64,000 nucleotides of DNA, taken from Archangium violaceum. GTDB taxonomy: Bacteria; Myxococcota; Myxococcia; Myxococcales; Myxococcaceae. The notes beneath the pieces were generated by a model. That model searched no databases, had not been told where the DNA came from, and saw nothing but the letters and a program-made list of their open reading frames with translations. Shown here in pieces: positions 25,319 through 34,252 of the stretch. The stretch lies in contig NZ_CP069396.1 in NCBI RefSeq assembly GCF_016887565.1, positions 2,073,001 to 2,137,000 on the forward strand, read 5' to 3'. Numbering within the stretch: the stretch's first letter is position 1; each line of letters opens with the position of its first letter. The position numbers and the translations under genes are program-made.

Positions 25319-27376
25319 CTACCAGATGCGGACGCGGGCATCGGGTGCAAGATAGAGCTTCTGATCCGGCTCTACCTTGTACGCGGCATACCAGGCATCG
25401 AGGTTGCGGACGGTCCATACTCGCTCGCGCCCCGGAGCGTGCGCATCCGAGAGAAGCTGCGACCGGAGCGCGGGCTCGCGATACTTGATTCGCCAGCCCT
25501 GGGCATAGCCCAGGAAGAAGCGCTGGTCGCCGGTGGTGTCATCGAGCTCCGGGGCGGGCTCGTCCCGGAGCGCTCGATGATAGGCATCATACGCCACCGC
25601 GAGCCCGGCCAGATCGGCGATGTTCTCGCCCAGCGTCAGCGCGCCCTGGATCCGCTGTCCGGGGATTGGTTCATAGGCGTCATATTGTGCGACCAGCTTG
25701 TCGGTGAGCGCGGTGAATCGCTTGGCGTCCTGTGGCGTCCACCAGTCGGTGAGCCGACCCGAAGCGTCGAACTTGCGACCCTGGTCGTCGAACAGGTGAC
25801 TGAGCTCATGGCCAATCGTGGTGCCAATGCCGCCGTAATTGACGGCCGGATCGGCGTTCGGGTCGAAAAAGGGCGGCTGCAGGATGGCGGCGGGAAGGAT
25901 CAGCTCGTTCGCGGTCATGTTGGCGAAGGCGTTCGCCGCCGTTACCGGTGACAGCCACTCGTCGCGATCGACCGGCCGGCCGAGGCGGCCGATGATTCGC
26001 TGGTATTCGAAGGCGTTGGCGCGCGCCACGTTGCCGACCAAGTCGTCTGGTTTGATCTCGAGCGCGGTGTAATCACGCCAGGTGTTCGGATACCCGATCT
26101 TCACCCGGACATGGGCGAGTTTGGCGCGCGCCTTCGATTTCGTCTCCGGCGCCATCCAGTCGAGCCGCTCCAACCGGTCACCCATCGCGGCGATCACGTT
26201 CTGGACCATCGTCTCGACCTCGGCCCTGGCTCGCGGTGGGAAGTAGCGCGCGACGTATTCCCTGCCCACGGCGTCGCCCATGCAGTTGCCGACGAGCATC
26301 ACGGCGCGCCTGGCGCGAGGCTGCTGTTCGGGCGTTCCGGCGAGTGCCGTGCCGTAGAAGGCGAAGCGCGCCTCCTCGAAGGGCTTGGAGAGATAACGCG
26401 CGTAGCTGCTCAGCATCCTGAGCGTCAGATAATCCTTGAGCACGGGCAGCGGCGTGCTGGCGTAGACCCGCGCCTCGCCGATGAAGGCGCTCGGCTGCAT
26501 CGCGATGTAGGCTGGCTGGTGCTGGATCTCCAGCGCGGTGAAATAGTCGCGCCATGGGAAGCCTGGCGCCTTCTCCTCGAAATCGGCAAGCGACCATTTG
26601 TTGTAGGTCTTCTCCGCGTCGCGCGTGTCCGCGCGCGTCCAGTGAGCCTCCGCGAGTGCTTTCTCGAACGCGAACACGGCCACCGCGCGGGCGTCCGCAT
26701 CACGCTCCCCCGCGAGTGTCAGCATCTTCGCCAGATAGGCTTGATAGGCGGTCCGGATCGACGCGAGCCGCGCGTCGTCCATGAGGTACAGATCGCGGTC
26801 TGGCAGCCCCAGTCCCGACTGGCGCAGGCTCGCGATATAGGCATCAGGCTCCTTGTCGTCCTGTCCGACGTTGGGTACGAAGAGGCCGCCGATGTCATGG
26901 CGCACGAGCTTCGCCATCTCGACCGCGAGCTCCTCGCGGGTGGTGGCGCCCGAGATCGCCCTCATCCACGGCTCGACCGGCGCGAGGCCTTTCGCCTGGA
27001 GTGTGGTTTCGTCCATGAAGCTCGCGTAGAAGTCGCCCAGCTTGGACCCTCGAAGCTTCGCGGCATCCTCGATGATCAGGCGGGTACGCTCGGTCGACAG
27101 CTCCTGGAGCACATGGTGCATGCCGTAGGAGGCGCGATTCACTGGGAGCGGCGTGTCCCTCAGCCAGCCGCCGTTGGCATGAGCGTAGAAGTCGTCGCCT
27201 GGAGCCACGCTCCTGTCCATGCCTGACCAATCGAGCCCGATGTCGTCTGTCCGCGGCTTCGATGCTCGAGCGGCGACGAAGGCGTTGCCTGCCGTCGCGC
27301 CACACGCGAGCACGGAGGTGGCAACTCCTCCAAGGAGGGTGGTCAGCAGGCACGCCGTGAGCAAAGGGACCTTCAT
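25319..27376 (-). CDS. M13-family zinc metallopeptidase (neprilysin/PepO-like), exported
   Basis: A 685-aa secreted peptidase. The N-terminus (MKVPLLTACLLTTLLGGVATSVLACG) is a signal peptide, possibly lipoprotein-type. The M13 N-terminal domain starts with GDDFYAHANGGWL. The catalytic domain has the zinc motif HELSH near residue 525 (IGHELSHLFDDQGRKFD), the third ligand in ENIADLAGL, NAFAN and the upstream substrate-binding NAxAN-like stretch, and it ends in a DPR.RIW-like C-terminus (DARVRIW). Members cleave small oligopeptides in the periplasm or outside the cell. The sequence resembles sphingomonad M13 peptidases more than I would expect for this genome, so horizontal origin is possible. 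It sits between the toxin gene and a divergent glycosyltransferase gene. Confidence 0.93.
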   Translation of the reverse strand: MKVPLLTACLLTTLLGGVATSVLACGATAGNAFVAARASKPRTDDIGLDWSGMDRSVAPGDDFYAHANGGWLRDTPLPVNRASYGMHHVLQELSTERTRLIIEDAAKLRGSKLGDFYASFMDETTLQAKGLAPVEPWMRAISGATTREELAVEMAKLVRHDIGGLFVPNVGQDDKEPDAYIASLRQSGLGLPDRDLYLMDDARLASIRTAYQAYLAKMLTLAGERDADARAVAVFAFEKALAEAHWTRADTRDAEKTYNKWSLADFEEKAPGFPWRDYFTALEIQHQPAYIAMQPSAFIGEARVYASTPLPVLKDYLTLRMLSSYARYLSKPFEEARFAFYGTALAGTPEQQPRARRAVMLVGNCMGDAVGREYVARYFPPRARAEVETMVQNVIAAMGDRLERLDWMAPETKSKARAKLAHVRVKIGYPNTWRDYTALEIKPDDLVGNVARANAFEYQRIIGRLGRPVDRDEWLSPVTAANAFANMTANELILPAAILQPPFFDPNADPAVNYGGIGTTIGHELSHLFDDQGRKFDASGRLTDWWTPQDAKRFTALTDKLVAQYDAYEPIPGQRIQGALTLGENIADLAGLAVAYDAYHRALRDEPAPELDDTTGDQRFFLGYAQGWRIKYREPALRSQLLSDAHAPGRERVWTVRNLDAWYAAYKVEPDQKLYLAPDARVRIW

Positions 27377-27690
27377 GAAGGGATTCCTTCCGTTGGTTCT
27401 GTTGACGTCAGGACTCCCGAGCCCGGCACCTTGGATTCAAAGGCGGATTTTTTTCGGGCGTCTCGGGGGGCGTACGGCGGGACGGTGTGATTCGAATTCT
27501 CCGCCCGCGTCTCCCCCGAGACGTGACGAGGACTGACAAGTTCGTTTTCAGGGCCCTCTGTCCGATGTCTGGTTCTGGGTGTTGGTGGAGTTCACAAACC
27601 CATACTGGAGGCGGTGCTCCGTTCACCAATCACTGCCCGCGGGGTGGGCGGATCTGTCGCGGAGACAGGGGCGTGTGTTACCGCCTGTCC
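27377..27690. other. Divergent intergenic region between the M13 peptidase and glycosyltransferase genes
   Basis: A 314-bp region with no supported gene. It should contain promoters for both flanking genes. A possible in-frame GTG start for the glycosyltransferase lies at 27673, with GGAG at 27661-27664. No convincing promoter hexamers or repeats were identified. Confidence 0.4.
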
Positions 27691-28875
27691 ATGCGCGATC
27701 TCACCTCACTCCCTCCCTCCGTGCCCGCGCGCCTGAGCGCGCCCGGGAAGGTGCGTCGCGTGTTGATGACCGCGAGCACCGCCAGCGCTGGCGGTGTATG
27801 GACGTACGCACTGGAATTGAGCCGGGCACTGGGCCGCCGGGGTGTGGCGGTGACGCTGGCCACCCAGGGCGAGCCCCTCACCGCGGCCCAGTGGGCCGAG
27901 GTCCACGCCGTGCCGGGCCTCACCGTCGAGCAGAGCACCTGGAAGGTGGAGGGGACACAGGACTGCTGGGAGGACGTGGCGGCCGCGGGGCGGTGGCTGC
28001 TGGAGCTGGAGTCGCGCCTCCGGCCGGACGCGGTGCACCTCAATGGTTATTGCCATGGCGCGTTGCCGTGGCGGCGCAGGCCGCTGGTGGTGGGCCATAC
28101 ATGCCCCCTCGCGTGGTGGGAGGCGGTGACGGGGGAGCCCGCCCTGGAGCGGGACGTGCGCCAGCGCTGGGAGGTGACGCGCGGCCTGCGCGCCGCCGGT
28201 CACGTCGTCACCCCCACCGCCAGCATGCTGGAGGGCCTCGAGCGCCACTACGGACCGCTGCCCCGGGCCACCGTCATCCCCCATGCGCGCCGGTGCGAGG
28301 ACTTCCTCCCCGCCTCCGTACGCGAGCCCTTCATCCTCTCCACGGGCCGGCTGTGGGACTCGGCGAGGAACCTGGAGGTGCTGGAGACGGTGGCTCCGAG
28401 GCTGGACTGGCCGGTGTTCGTCGCCGGTGACTGTCGACATCCCGACGGGGGCGAGGTGCGCGCGCGCTACGTGCGCGCGTTGGGACGGCTGCCTTCGAAG
28501 GAGCTCGCCCGGTACATGGGCCGCGCCTCCATCTTCGCGCTGCCCGCGCGCTACTCGCCCTTCGGCCTGCCCGTGCTGGAGGCCGCGCTCGCCGGGTGTG
28601 CGCTGGTGTTGGGAGACATCCCCTCCTTGCGTGAGGTGTGGGAGGGCGCGGCCGTCTTCGTTCCACCAGATGACACCGACATGCTCGCGCGAGCGTTGAG
28701 CAGACTCGTTTCCGAGCCCGTGCTTCGCAACCGGATGTCAACCCTTGCACGGACGCGTGCATTGGAGTTCTCCCCAGAGCGCATGGTGGATGCCTACCTT
28801 GCGGTCTATGCCGACCTGGACCGTGCGTCCTCGTTGGCGCCTCCCGCCCATCCCCAGCTGGCGCGGGCGACGTGA
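27691..28875 (+). CDS. GT4-family glycosyltransferase
   Basis: A 394-aa GT-B glycosyltransferase. The N-terminal half starts with VRRVLMTASTASAGGVWTYALELSRAL, the acceptor-side Gly-rich loop. The C-terminal half carries FILSTGRLWDSARNLEVLE and the nucleotide-sugar-binding EX7E-type segment PARYSPFGLPVLEAALAGCALV. It transfers a hexose from a nucleotide sugar; the acceptor is unknown. The ATG at 27691 has no clear ribosome-binding site. GTG at 27673 with GGAG eight nt upstream is an alternative start that would add six residues. The CgeB-type gene follows after 84 nt, suggesting a shared role in a surface glycan or glycosylated product. Confidence 0.88.
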   Translation: MRDLTSLPPSVPARLSAPGKVRRVLMTASTASAGGVWTYALELSRALGRRGVAVTLATQGEPLTAAQWAEVHAVPGLTVEQSTWKVEGTQDCWEDVAAAGRWLLELESRLRPDAVHLNGYCHGALPWRRRPLVVGHTCPLAWWEAVTGEPALERDVRQRWEVTRGLRAAGHVVTPTASMLEGLERHYGPLPRATVIPHARRCEDFLPASVREPFILSTGRLWDSARNLEVLETVAPRLDWPVFVAGDCRHPDGGEVRARYVRALGRLPSKELARYMGRASIFALPARYSPFGLPVLEAALAGCALVLGDIPSLREVWEGAAVFVPPDDTDMLARALSRLVSEPVLRNRMSTLARTRALEFSPERMVDAYLAVYADLDRASSLAPPAHPQLARAT

Positions 28876-28959
28876 CCGGGACTTCTGAACGATGCGCATC
28901 CTCGAGGGAACTGGGCGTCGGGACCGGATGGCTGGGGCCGGTCAAGGAAAGGGTGACAC

Positions 28960-30078
28960 ATGAGCAGCCACGGACTTCGGATCGCCTTCTTCGGCTCGAG
29001 CCTCGTCTCGGCCTGGTGGAACGGGGCGGCCATGTACTACCGGGGCATCCTCCGCGCCCTCCACGCGCGGGGCCACCGCGTCACCTTCTATGAGCCGGAC
29101 CTGCCCGGCTCCCAGGGCCACCGCGACCTGCCGGTGGCTCCGGACTGGGCGCGCGTGGTGGTGTACTCCGTCGAGGGCACGGACGGGCTGGAGCGGTGTC
29201 TGGAGGAGGCCCGGAGCGCCGACGTGGTGGTGAAGGCCAGCGGTGTGGGCGTCTTCGACGAGCTGCTGGAGGCGCGCGTGCTGGAGCTCCAGTCCGGCCA
29301 CACCCAGGTCGTCTTCTGGGACCTGGACGCCCCGGTGACGCTGGAGCGGGTGACGAGGAATCCGGAAGATCCCTTCCGGGCCCTCATCCCGCGCTACGAC
29401 CGCATCCTCACCCAGGGCGGTGGGGATCCGGTGGTGCTGGCCTACCGCGACCTCGGGGCTCGCGACTGCATTCCCGTGTACAGCGCGGTGGATCCGGACG
29501 TGCACCACCCGGTGCTCCCGGACGTGCGCTTCGACTGTGACATGGCCTTCCTCGACGAGCGGCTGCCGGACCTCGAGCGGCGCGTGGAATCCTTCTTCCT
29601 GCGCGCGGCGGATCTGCTGCCCGACAAGCAATTCCTGCTCGGAGGTGACGGGTGGAGCGGGCGACAGCGGCCCTCCAACATCCGGTACGTGGGCCACCTC
29701 GCCCCGGGGGAGCGCAACGTGGTGCGCAGCACGGCGCGCACGGTGCTCGACGTGAGCCGCGATGGCATGGCGCGCTTCGGTTTCTCGCCGGCCCCGCGTC
29801 TCTTCGAGGCCGCCAGCGCGGGGGCTTGTCTCATCACCGACGCCTGGGAGGGCATCGAGCTCTTCCTGGAGCCGGGCCGCGAGTGTCTCGTCGCCCAGGA
29901 CGGTCTGGAGGTCGCCGAGGCGGTGCTGTGTCTCACGGATGACGGGGTGCGCGAGCTGGGTGCCGCGGCGCGCCGTCGCGTGCTGGCCGAGCACACGTAC
30001 GCACACCGGGCGGTGCAGGTGGAGCAGGCCCTGGGCTACACGTCGCGCCCTGGTTCCCTCCGCGAGTTCGTGGCCTGA
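28960..30078 (+). CDS. CgeB-family glycosyltransferase-like protein
   Basis: A 372-aa protein of the CgeB / DUF3880-type glycosyltransferase group. The N-terminus has RIAFFGSSLVSAWWNGAAMYYRGIL, the middle includes VVFWDLDAPVTLERV and the C-terminal glycosyltransferase-1 domain has FGFSPAPRLFEAASAGACLITDAWEGIELFLEPG. Relatives act in spore-coat maturation and protein or glycan decoration. It has a good ribosome-binding site (GGAAAGG, 28946-28952). It lies downstream of the GT4 gene and probably functions with it. Confidence 0.88.
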   Translation: MSSHGLRIAFFGSSLVSAWWNGAAMYYRGILRALHARGHRVTFYEPDLPGSQGHRDLPVAPDWARVVVYSVEGTDGLERCLEEARSADVVVKASGVGVFDELLEARVLELQSGHTQVVFWDLDAPVTLERVTRNPEDPFRALIPRYDRILTQGGGDPVVLAYRDLGARDCIPVYSAVDPDVHHPVLPDVRFDCDMAFLDERLPDLERRVESFFLRAADLLPDKQFLLGGDGWSGRQRPSNIRYVGHLAPGERNVVRSTARTVLDVSRDGMARFGFSPAPRLFEAASAGACLITDAWEGIELFLEPGRECLVAQDGLEVAEAVLCLTDDGVRELGAAARRRVLAEHTYAHRAVQVEQALGYTSRPGSLREFVA

Positions 30079-30232
30079 CACGCCAATCGGCAGGATCTTG
30101 CCGGTAGATTCCTGCCCGCGAAGGTCTCGACGCGGTGCGATGTCTGTCTTCTCCCGAGCGGGGACCCTGCCCGCATGGAAGGGCATGTCCATTGCTTGAC
30201 AGTGGTTCGTGCCATCGAACCTCGTTCAAGCA

Positions 30233-30811
30233 ATGCCGCTCCCGGAGAGGGAGGGCCGGTTCCTCCTCCAGGCCGGATTGGTGGAGGCCGAAGGAAAGAA
30301 GAGGGCCCTCTTCCTGAAGCTCTGGGAACAACACCGTGAGTACCTCCACGGGCTCTGTCGCAGGCATCTGGGCAGCGCCTCGGACGCGGAGGAGGCCATG
30401 AGCGAGCTGGCCATGAAGCTGTGGCGGAAGCTGCCCTGGCCGGAGGCCCTCATCCACCCGAAGGGGTGGCTGCGGCGGATGGCGCTCAACGTCTGCATCG
30501 ACCTGCGGCGTGGCAGGCGTTCCGGGGACTGGCTCGTCGAGCTGGAGGAGCTGGAGAACGAGGAGGGGGGCCTCTCCTCCTGTACTCGCACCCCCGAGCA
30601 GGTGCTCCTCGGGCGCGAGATGTGGGGAGAGACGCGCGAGCAGCTCGAGGCCCTGTCCCCCGGACTGCGGCAGGTGGCGCAGCTCCACTTCGTGGAGGAG
30701 CTGTCCTACGCGGTCATCGCGGCTCAGCTGGGCCTGAGCCAGGTCAACGTGCGCAAGCGCATCGAGCGGGCTCGCACCCAGCTCCGCCACGCGCGCCTGT
30801 CGGCCCGCTAG
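30233..30811 (+). CDS. Sigma-70 family (ECF-type) RNA polymerase sigma factor
   Basis: A 192-aa sigma factor with region 2 (LFLKLWEQHREYLHGLCRRHLGSASDAEEAMSELAMKL, then WLRRMALNVCIDLRR for -10 recognition) and region 4 (LSPGLRQVAQLHFVEELSYAVIAAQLGLSQVNVRKRIERAR), a helix-turn-helix for -35 recognition. No anti-sigma gene is adjacent, so its control is unclear. GTG at 30209 is an alternative start adding eight residues; neither has a strong ribosome-binding site. A TTGACA hexamer occurs at 30196-30201, but no matching -10 was seen. Confidence 0.87.
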   Translation: MPLPEREGRFLLQAGLVEAEGKKRALFLKLWEQHREYLHGLCRRHLGSASDAEEAMSELAMKLWRKLPWPEALIHPKGWLRRMALNVCIDLRRGRRSGDWLVELEELENEEGGLSSCTRTPEQVLLGREMWGETREQLEALSPGLRQVAQLHFVEELSYAVIAAQLGLSQVNVRKRIERARTQLRHARLSAR

Positions 30812-31035
30812 GTTCTGGCTTCACGGAAATCTTCCAGGGCGTGAGTGTGGGAGGGACCAACCGATCCACGCAGGCGAGGAGCCGTGTGTGATCCAACTGG
30901 TCGGGTGTCCAGGTGTCTTGTGGGGGAGCAAGCGTCAACGCGTCTGATCCTGAGCCGGGGCCGTCATGTCAGTCCCGGTTGGTACGGTGGGCCTTGTTGA
31001 ATGAGTGACACTGAGCGCCTTTGAAAATCCCTCCC

Positions 31036-32181
31036 ATGGACTCCCAGCATCAGGTCGACCGCAAGGCTCCGCGCGGCATCGCGAGAAGCGGCTCTCCTTC
31101 AGAGGGGCTCGCGGAGTCGGAGGTTGTCTCGAGTGGAACTGCTGGCCAGGTCGTGCCCAGCGGGAGCCAGCGTGAAGTGGGCGATGAGCAGGGGCTCGTC
31201 GCTGGCGTGAAGATGCGTGAGGCACTGGAGGCGGCCCGCTGTGTGGCGGACGCCCGTGTCCCTGTCGTCTTGCATGGAGAAACCGGCACGGGCAAGGAGG
31301 TGCTGGCGTGGTTCATCCACCAGCACAGCCCCCGTCGCGACAAGCGCATGACGCAGGTCAACTGCGGCGCCATTCCCAAGGAGCTCATCGAGAGCACCTT
31401 CTTCGGCCACGAACGGGGGGCCTTCACCGGAGCCGTCCAGCAGCAGAAGGGCGTCTTCGAGGACGCGGATGGCGGGACGCTCTTCCTCGACGAGCTGGGG
31501 GAGCTTCCCCTGGCGGCCCAGGCCTCGCTGCTGCGCGTGCTCGAGACGGGGACCTTCTGCCGCGTCGGTTCGAGCCGGGAGATCGCCGTCGACGTGCGGC
31601 TCATCGCCGCCACGCACAAGCATCTCGAGGCCATGGTCGAGGCGGGCACCTTTCGCGCGGACCTCTACTACCGCCTGAGCACCATCGTGGTGGAGATCCC
31701 CCCGCTGCGCGAGCGGCTCGATGAGATAGACCTCTTCGCACAGCACTTCCTCGGCCTCGCCAACAAGGCCAATGGCCGGAGCGTCCAGGGGCTCGTCCCC
31801 GAGGCGTTCGCGCTGCTCCGGGCCTACCCCTGGCCGGGGAACGTGCGCGAGCTCAAGAACGCCATCGAGCGTGCCGTCGTGATGGCGCGGGGCACGATGA
31901 TCTCCCCTGGAGATCTGCCGGAGCGCGTCCGGCTCTTCCAGGCGGGGATGCCGCGGGAGCCCTCCCCGGGCATGGGCCTGCCGCCCGCGGTGACCCCGCC
32001 GCCCATCGCGAGGGGCGAGGGCGCCCGGGAGCGCCTCCAGCAGTACGAGGTGCAGCTGCTGAGCGAGGCGCTGGAAGGCGTCGGCTGGAACCGGACCGAG
32101 GCCGCGAAGCGGCTGGGAATTCCCGTGCGGACGCTGGCCTACCGGATGAAGGTGCTGGGGCTTAGCAAGCCCGTGCGGTGA
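31036..32181 (+). CDS. Sigma-54-dependent transcriptional activator without a sensor domain
   Basis: A 381-aa bacterial enhancer-binding protein. After a ~55-residue unstructured N-terminus comes the AAA+ domain: Walker A GETGTGKE, the sigma-54 contact loop GAFTGA, Walker B GGTLFLDELGE, an arginine-finger region (FRADLYYRL) and the WPGNVRELKNAIERAV sensor II segment. The C-terminus is a Fis-type helix-turn-helix (NRTEAAKRLGIPVRTLAYRMKVLGL). It lacks FHA, receiver, GAF or PAS input domains, so it may be controlled by abundance or by a partner protein. Its 3' end overlaps the convergent glycosyltransferase gene by 43 nt. TTG at 31021 is an alternative start. Confidence 0.92.
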   Translation: MDSQHQVDRKAPRGIARSGSPSEGLAESEVVSSGTAGQVVPSGSQREVGDEQGLVAGVKMREALEAARCVADARVPVVLHGETGTGKEVLAWFIHQHSPRRDKRMTQVNCGAIPKELIESTFFGHERGAFTGAVQQQKGVFEDADGGTLFLDELGELPLAAQASLLRVLETGTFCRVGSSREIAVDVRLIAATHKHLEAMVEAGTFRADLYYRLSTIVVEIPPLRERLDEIDLFAQHFLGLANKANGRSVQGLVPEAFALLRAYPWPGNVRELKNAIERAVVMARGTMISPGDLPERVRLFQAGMPREPSPGMGLPPAVTPPPIARGEGARERLQQYEVQLLSEALEGVGWNRTEAAKRLGIPVRTLAYRMKVLGLSKPVR

Positions 32182-33623
32182 GGTCGGCCGTCGGTCATCA
32201 TCAGCCGCTCCACCTGGGTGGCCGGGATGGGGCGCCATCTCGAACCCGCGCGCGGCCTGGCGCTCGTGTTCTTCGTGTGCAGGTAGGCGACGTACTTGTC
32301 CCAGTGGGAGTGGGCGATGATCTTCTTCGGCTCGGGGCCGTGGAGGAAGAGCACGTCCTCGCCGTGGCTCGTATCCGGGAACGGGTTCCGCCGCCAGAGC
32401 GACCGGGTGTAGCAGAGCGTGCCGCCATGGACCCAGGGGCGCTCGTGCCGCGGGTACTCGTAGCGCCAGGCCTCCCGGCGCACCGGGTTGTAGAACAGGG
32501 GCCTGCTCAGCCCGCACACGTCCGCGAGCTCGCCGAGGAGGGCGCGGGCCTGCAGCTCGATCCAGTCCGACGCCATCCAGTCGTCGTCATCCCAGTGCAG
32601 GAGGAGCTCCCCGGTCGCGCGCTCGCAGGCCAGGTTGCGCTTGTGGCCGATGGAGCTCCGTCTCCCTTCGCGCAGGTAGTGGATGCGGGCATCGTCCGGA
32701 ATCAGCTCCTCCACGGGGCGCGAGCCATCGTCCACGATGATGAGCTCGGTGTCGGGATGGCTTTGCCGCAGGAAGTGCCGGATCGCCCGGGGCACGAACT
32801 CCTCGCGGTCGAAGGTCGGCATGATGCACGAGACCCGAGGGCGCGCCGGGGGGCTCACGGCCACATCCGGGGTGGAGGGCCGGTTGCGCTGCGCGAGGTA
32901 GAACGCCCGGTCCGCTCCGAAGCTCGCGGGCTCCAGTACCTTCCACCACTCCCGGGGGTCCAGGAGCTGACCGGGTGCGAACCGCCAGGTGTTGCGCCCG
33001 TGGCGCACGTAGAGGAAGAGGTCCCTCGCGGAAACCCTGGCGAGGCGGGCCCCTCGTTGCATGGCCGCGACCAGGAAGTCCGCGTCCTCGCGGAGATTGG
33101 CCGGAGGGTAGCGCACGCCCTCGCGCCACAGGTCGCGGCGGTAGACGAGCGTGCCGCCAATCACGTCCTTCAAGAACATGCGCGCGTGGAGCCGGGGGCT
33201 GCACGCCCAGAAGTTCCAGGAGTCGAGCTCGAAGACCAATGCCCCCTGGAGCGCCGTGATGTCGGCGGTCCCCGCGAGCAGGGGCGCGAGCTGGTGACTC
33301 AGGCGCTGGGGGCCGTACCAGTCGTCATCGTCCCACTGCGCGACGATGCCGCCCCGCGCCAGGGCCACGCCGGCATTGCGCTTCGCGCCGAGCGACAGTC
33401 CGCGCGGGACGCGCTCCACGCGGATGCCCGCTCCCTCCGGGAGGGTGGGAGGCAGGTCTCCCTCCTCCTCGTGGATGATGATGAGCTCCTTGCGCGCGAC
33501 GTCCTGCGCCAGGAAGTAGCGGATGGACTGCTCGACGAAGCGTGCCCGCCCGGCGGTGATCATCACACAGCTCACGAGCGGGGGTTCGCCCTCCAGGCCT
33601 GGGCACGAGGGCGGCGCGTCCAT
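32139..33623 (-). CDS. Two-domain GT2-family glycosyltransferase
   Basis: A 494-aa protein made of two fused GT-A (family 2) domains. Domain 1 (about 14-250) starts PLVSCVMITAGRARFVEQSI and has QWDDDDWYG near residue 98; domain 2 (about 265-490) starts RVSCIMPTFDREEFVPRAI and has HWDDDDWMASDW near 345. Both retain acidic DxD-like clusters for metal and nucleotide-sugar binding, so both may be active. There is no signal or transmembrane segment. It starts 1 nt after the collar-protein stop codon and is the last gene of a five-gene minus-strand unit, suggesting that it glycosylates a product of that unit. Confidence 0.86.
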   Translation of the reverse strand: MDAPPSCPGLEGEPPLVSCVMITAGRARFVEQSIRYFLAQDVARKELIIIHEEEGDLPPTLPEGAGIRVERVPRGLSLGAKRNAGVALARGGIVAQWDDDDWYGPQRLSHQLAPLLAGTADITALQGALVFELDSWNFWACSPRLHARMFLKDVIGGTLVYRRDLWREGVRYPPANLREDADFLVAAMQRGARLARVSARDLFLYVRHGRNTWRFAPGQLLDPREWWKVLEPASFGADRAFYLAQRNRPSTPDVAVSPPARPRVSCIMPTFDREEFVPRAIRHFLRQSHPDTELIIVDDGSRPVEELIPDDARIHYLREGRRSSIGHKRNLACERATGELLLHWDDDDWMASDWIELQARALLGELADVCGLSRPLFYNPVRREAWRYEYPRHERPWVHGGTLCYTRSLWRRNPFPDTSHGEDVLFLHGPEPKKIIAHSHWDKYVAYLHTKNTSARPRAGSRWRPIPATQVERLMMTDGRPHRTGLLSPSTFIR

Positions 33624-33624
33624 C

Positions 33625-34251
33625 TCACACCCTGACGAAGTTCGTGAACCGGATGATGAAGTACATGGCGATGTTCATGGGGCGCGTCTCGGCCGGGGAG
33701 GTGAAGAGCGGCTGCTGGGAGCCCGGCTCCTGGACGACGCTGTCCGTGGGCGCCGTCATGGTCTCGACGAGACTGGCCGCATCCGCCGTGGGGCCCGCCC
33801 CGGCGGGACTGGCCACGGGCTTGGTGTAGTCGTGCTCGTGGAGCTGCAGCGCGCAGTCCTGGAGGGAGCCGACGCCGGGGGAGGAGTCTCCGTTGGTCAT
33901 CTTCCGCTTGCCGGCGTCGGGATCCTTCCCGGAGCCCCCGTCGACCCCGCGCAGGAAGTAGCCGCGGAGGTCGGGGAGTTGGAACGTGTCTCCCCCGGAG
34001 GTCTTCGAGTAGAGATAGCCGATCGCCGCGAACAGCTCGGGGTACTCGGAGACCTTCAGCTCGCGCCCGTCGCAGACCAGCCAGCCCTGTCTCCACAGGA
34101 GCGTGGCGTGCTCCGGGGGGTCTCCCCCCGTGTCGCCGGGGAAGGGCACGACGGCTCCGGCGAAGGACACCACGCTCCCCACCGGCAGGCCCGGGGCCGC
34201 CAGGGGCATGGGGCCTGGGATGGGAGGAATCGGCGGGAGGGGAGGTCGCAT
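33625..34251 (-). CDS. Phage-tail-collar-domain protein (microcystin-dependent-protein-like)
   Basis: A 208-aa protein with a Pro-rich start (MRPPLPPIPPIPGPMPL) and then a tail collar fold: PVGSVVSFAGAVVPF, GWLVCDGRELKVSEYPELFAAIGYLY, FQLPDLRGYFLRGVD, and an HEHDY motif typical of tail-fibre metal-binding tips. The C-terminal strand is MNIAMYFIIRFTNFVRV. Collar domains cap phage fibres and are also found in chromosomal structural or adhesive proteins. It begins 1 nt after the 976-aa gene's stop codon and ends 1 nt before the glycosyltransferase start. No other phage morphogenesis genes are nearby. Confidence 0.86.
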   Translation of the reverse strand: MRPPLPPIPPIPGPMPLAAPGLPVGSVVSFAGAVVPFPGDTGGDPPEHATLLWRQGWLVCDGRELKVSEYPELFAAIGYLYSKTSGGDTFQLPDLRGYFLRGVDGGSGKDPDAGKRKMTNGDSSPGVGSLQDCALQLHEHDYTKPVASPAGAGPTADAASLVETMTAPTDSVVQEPGSQQPLFTSPAETRPMNIAMYFIIRFTNFVRV

Positions 34252-34252
34252 G

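Noticed and set aside
33625-34251. Collar-domain gene as part of a prophage
   Set aside because: No integrase, terminase, portal, capsid, sheath or lysis genes occur within the flanks, and the neighbours are glycosyltransferases.
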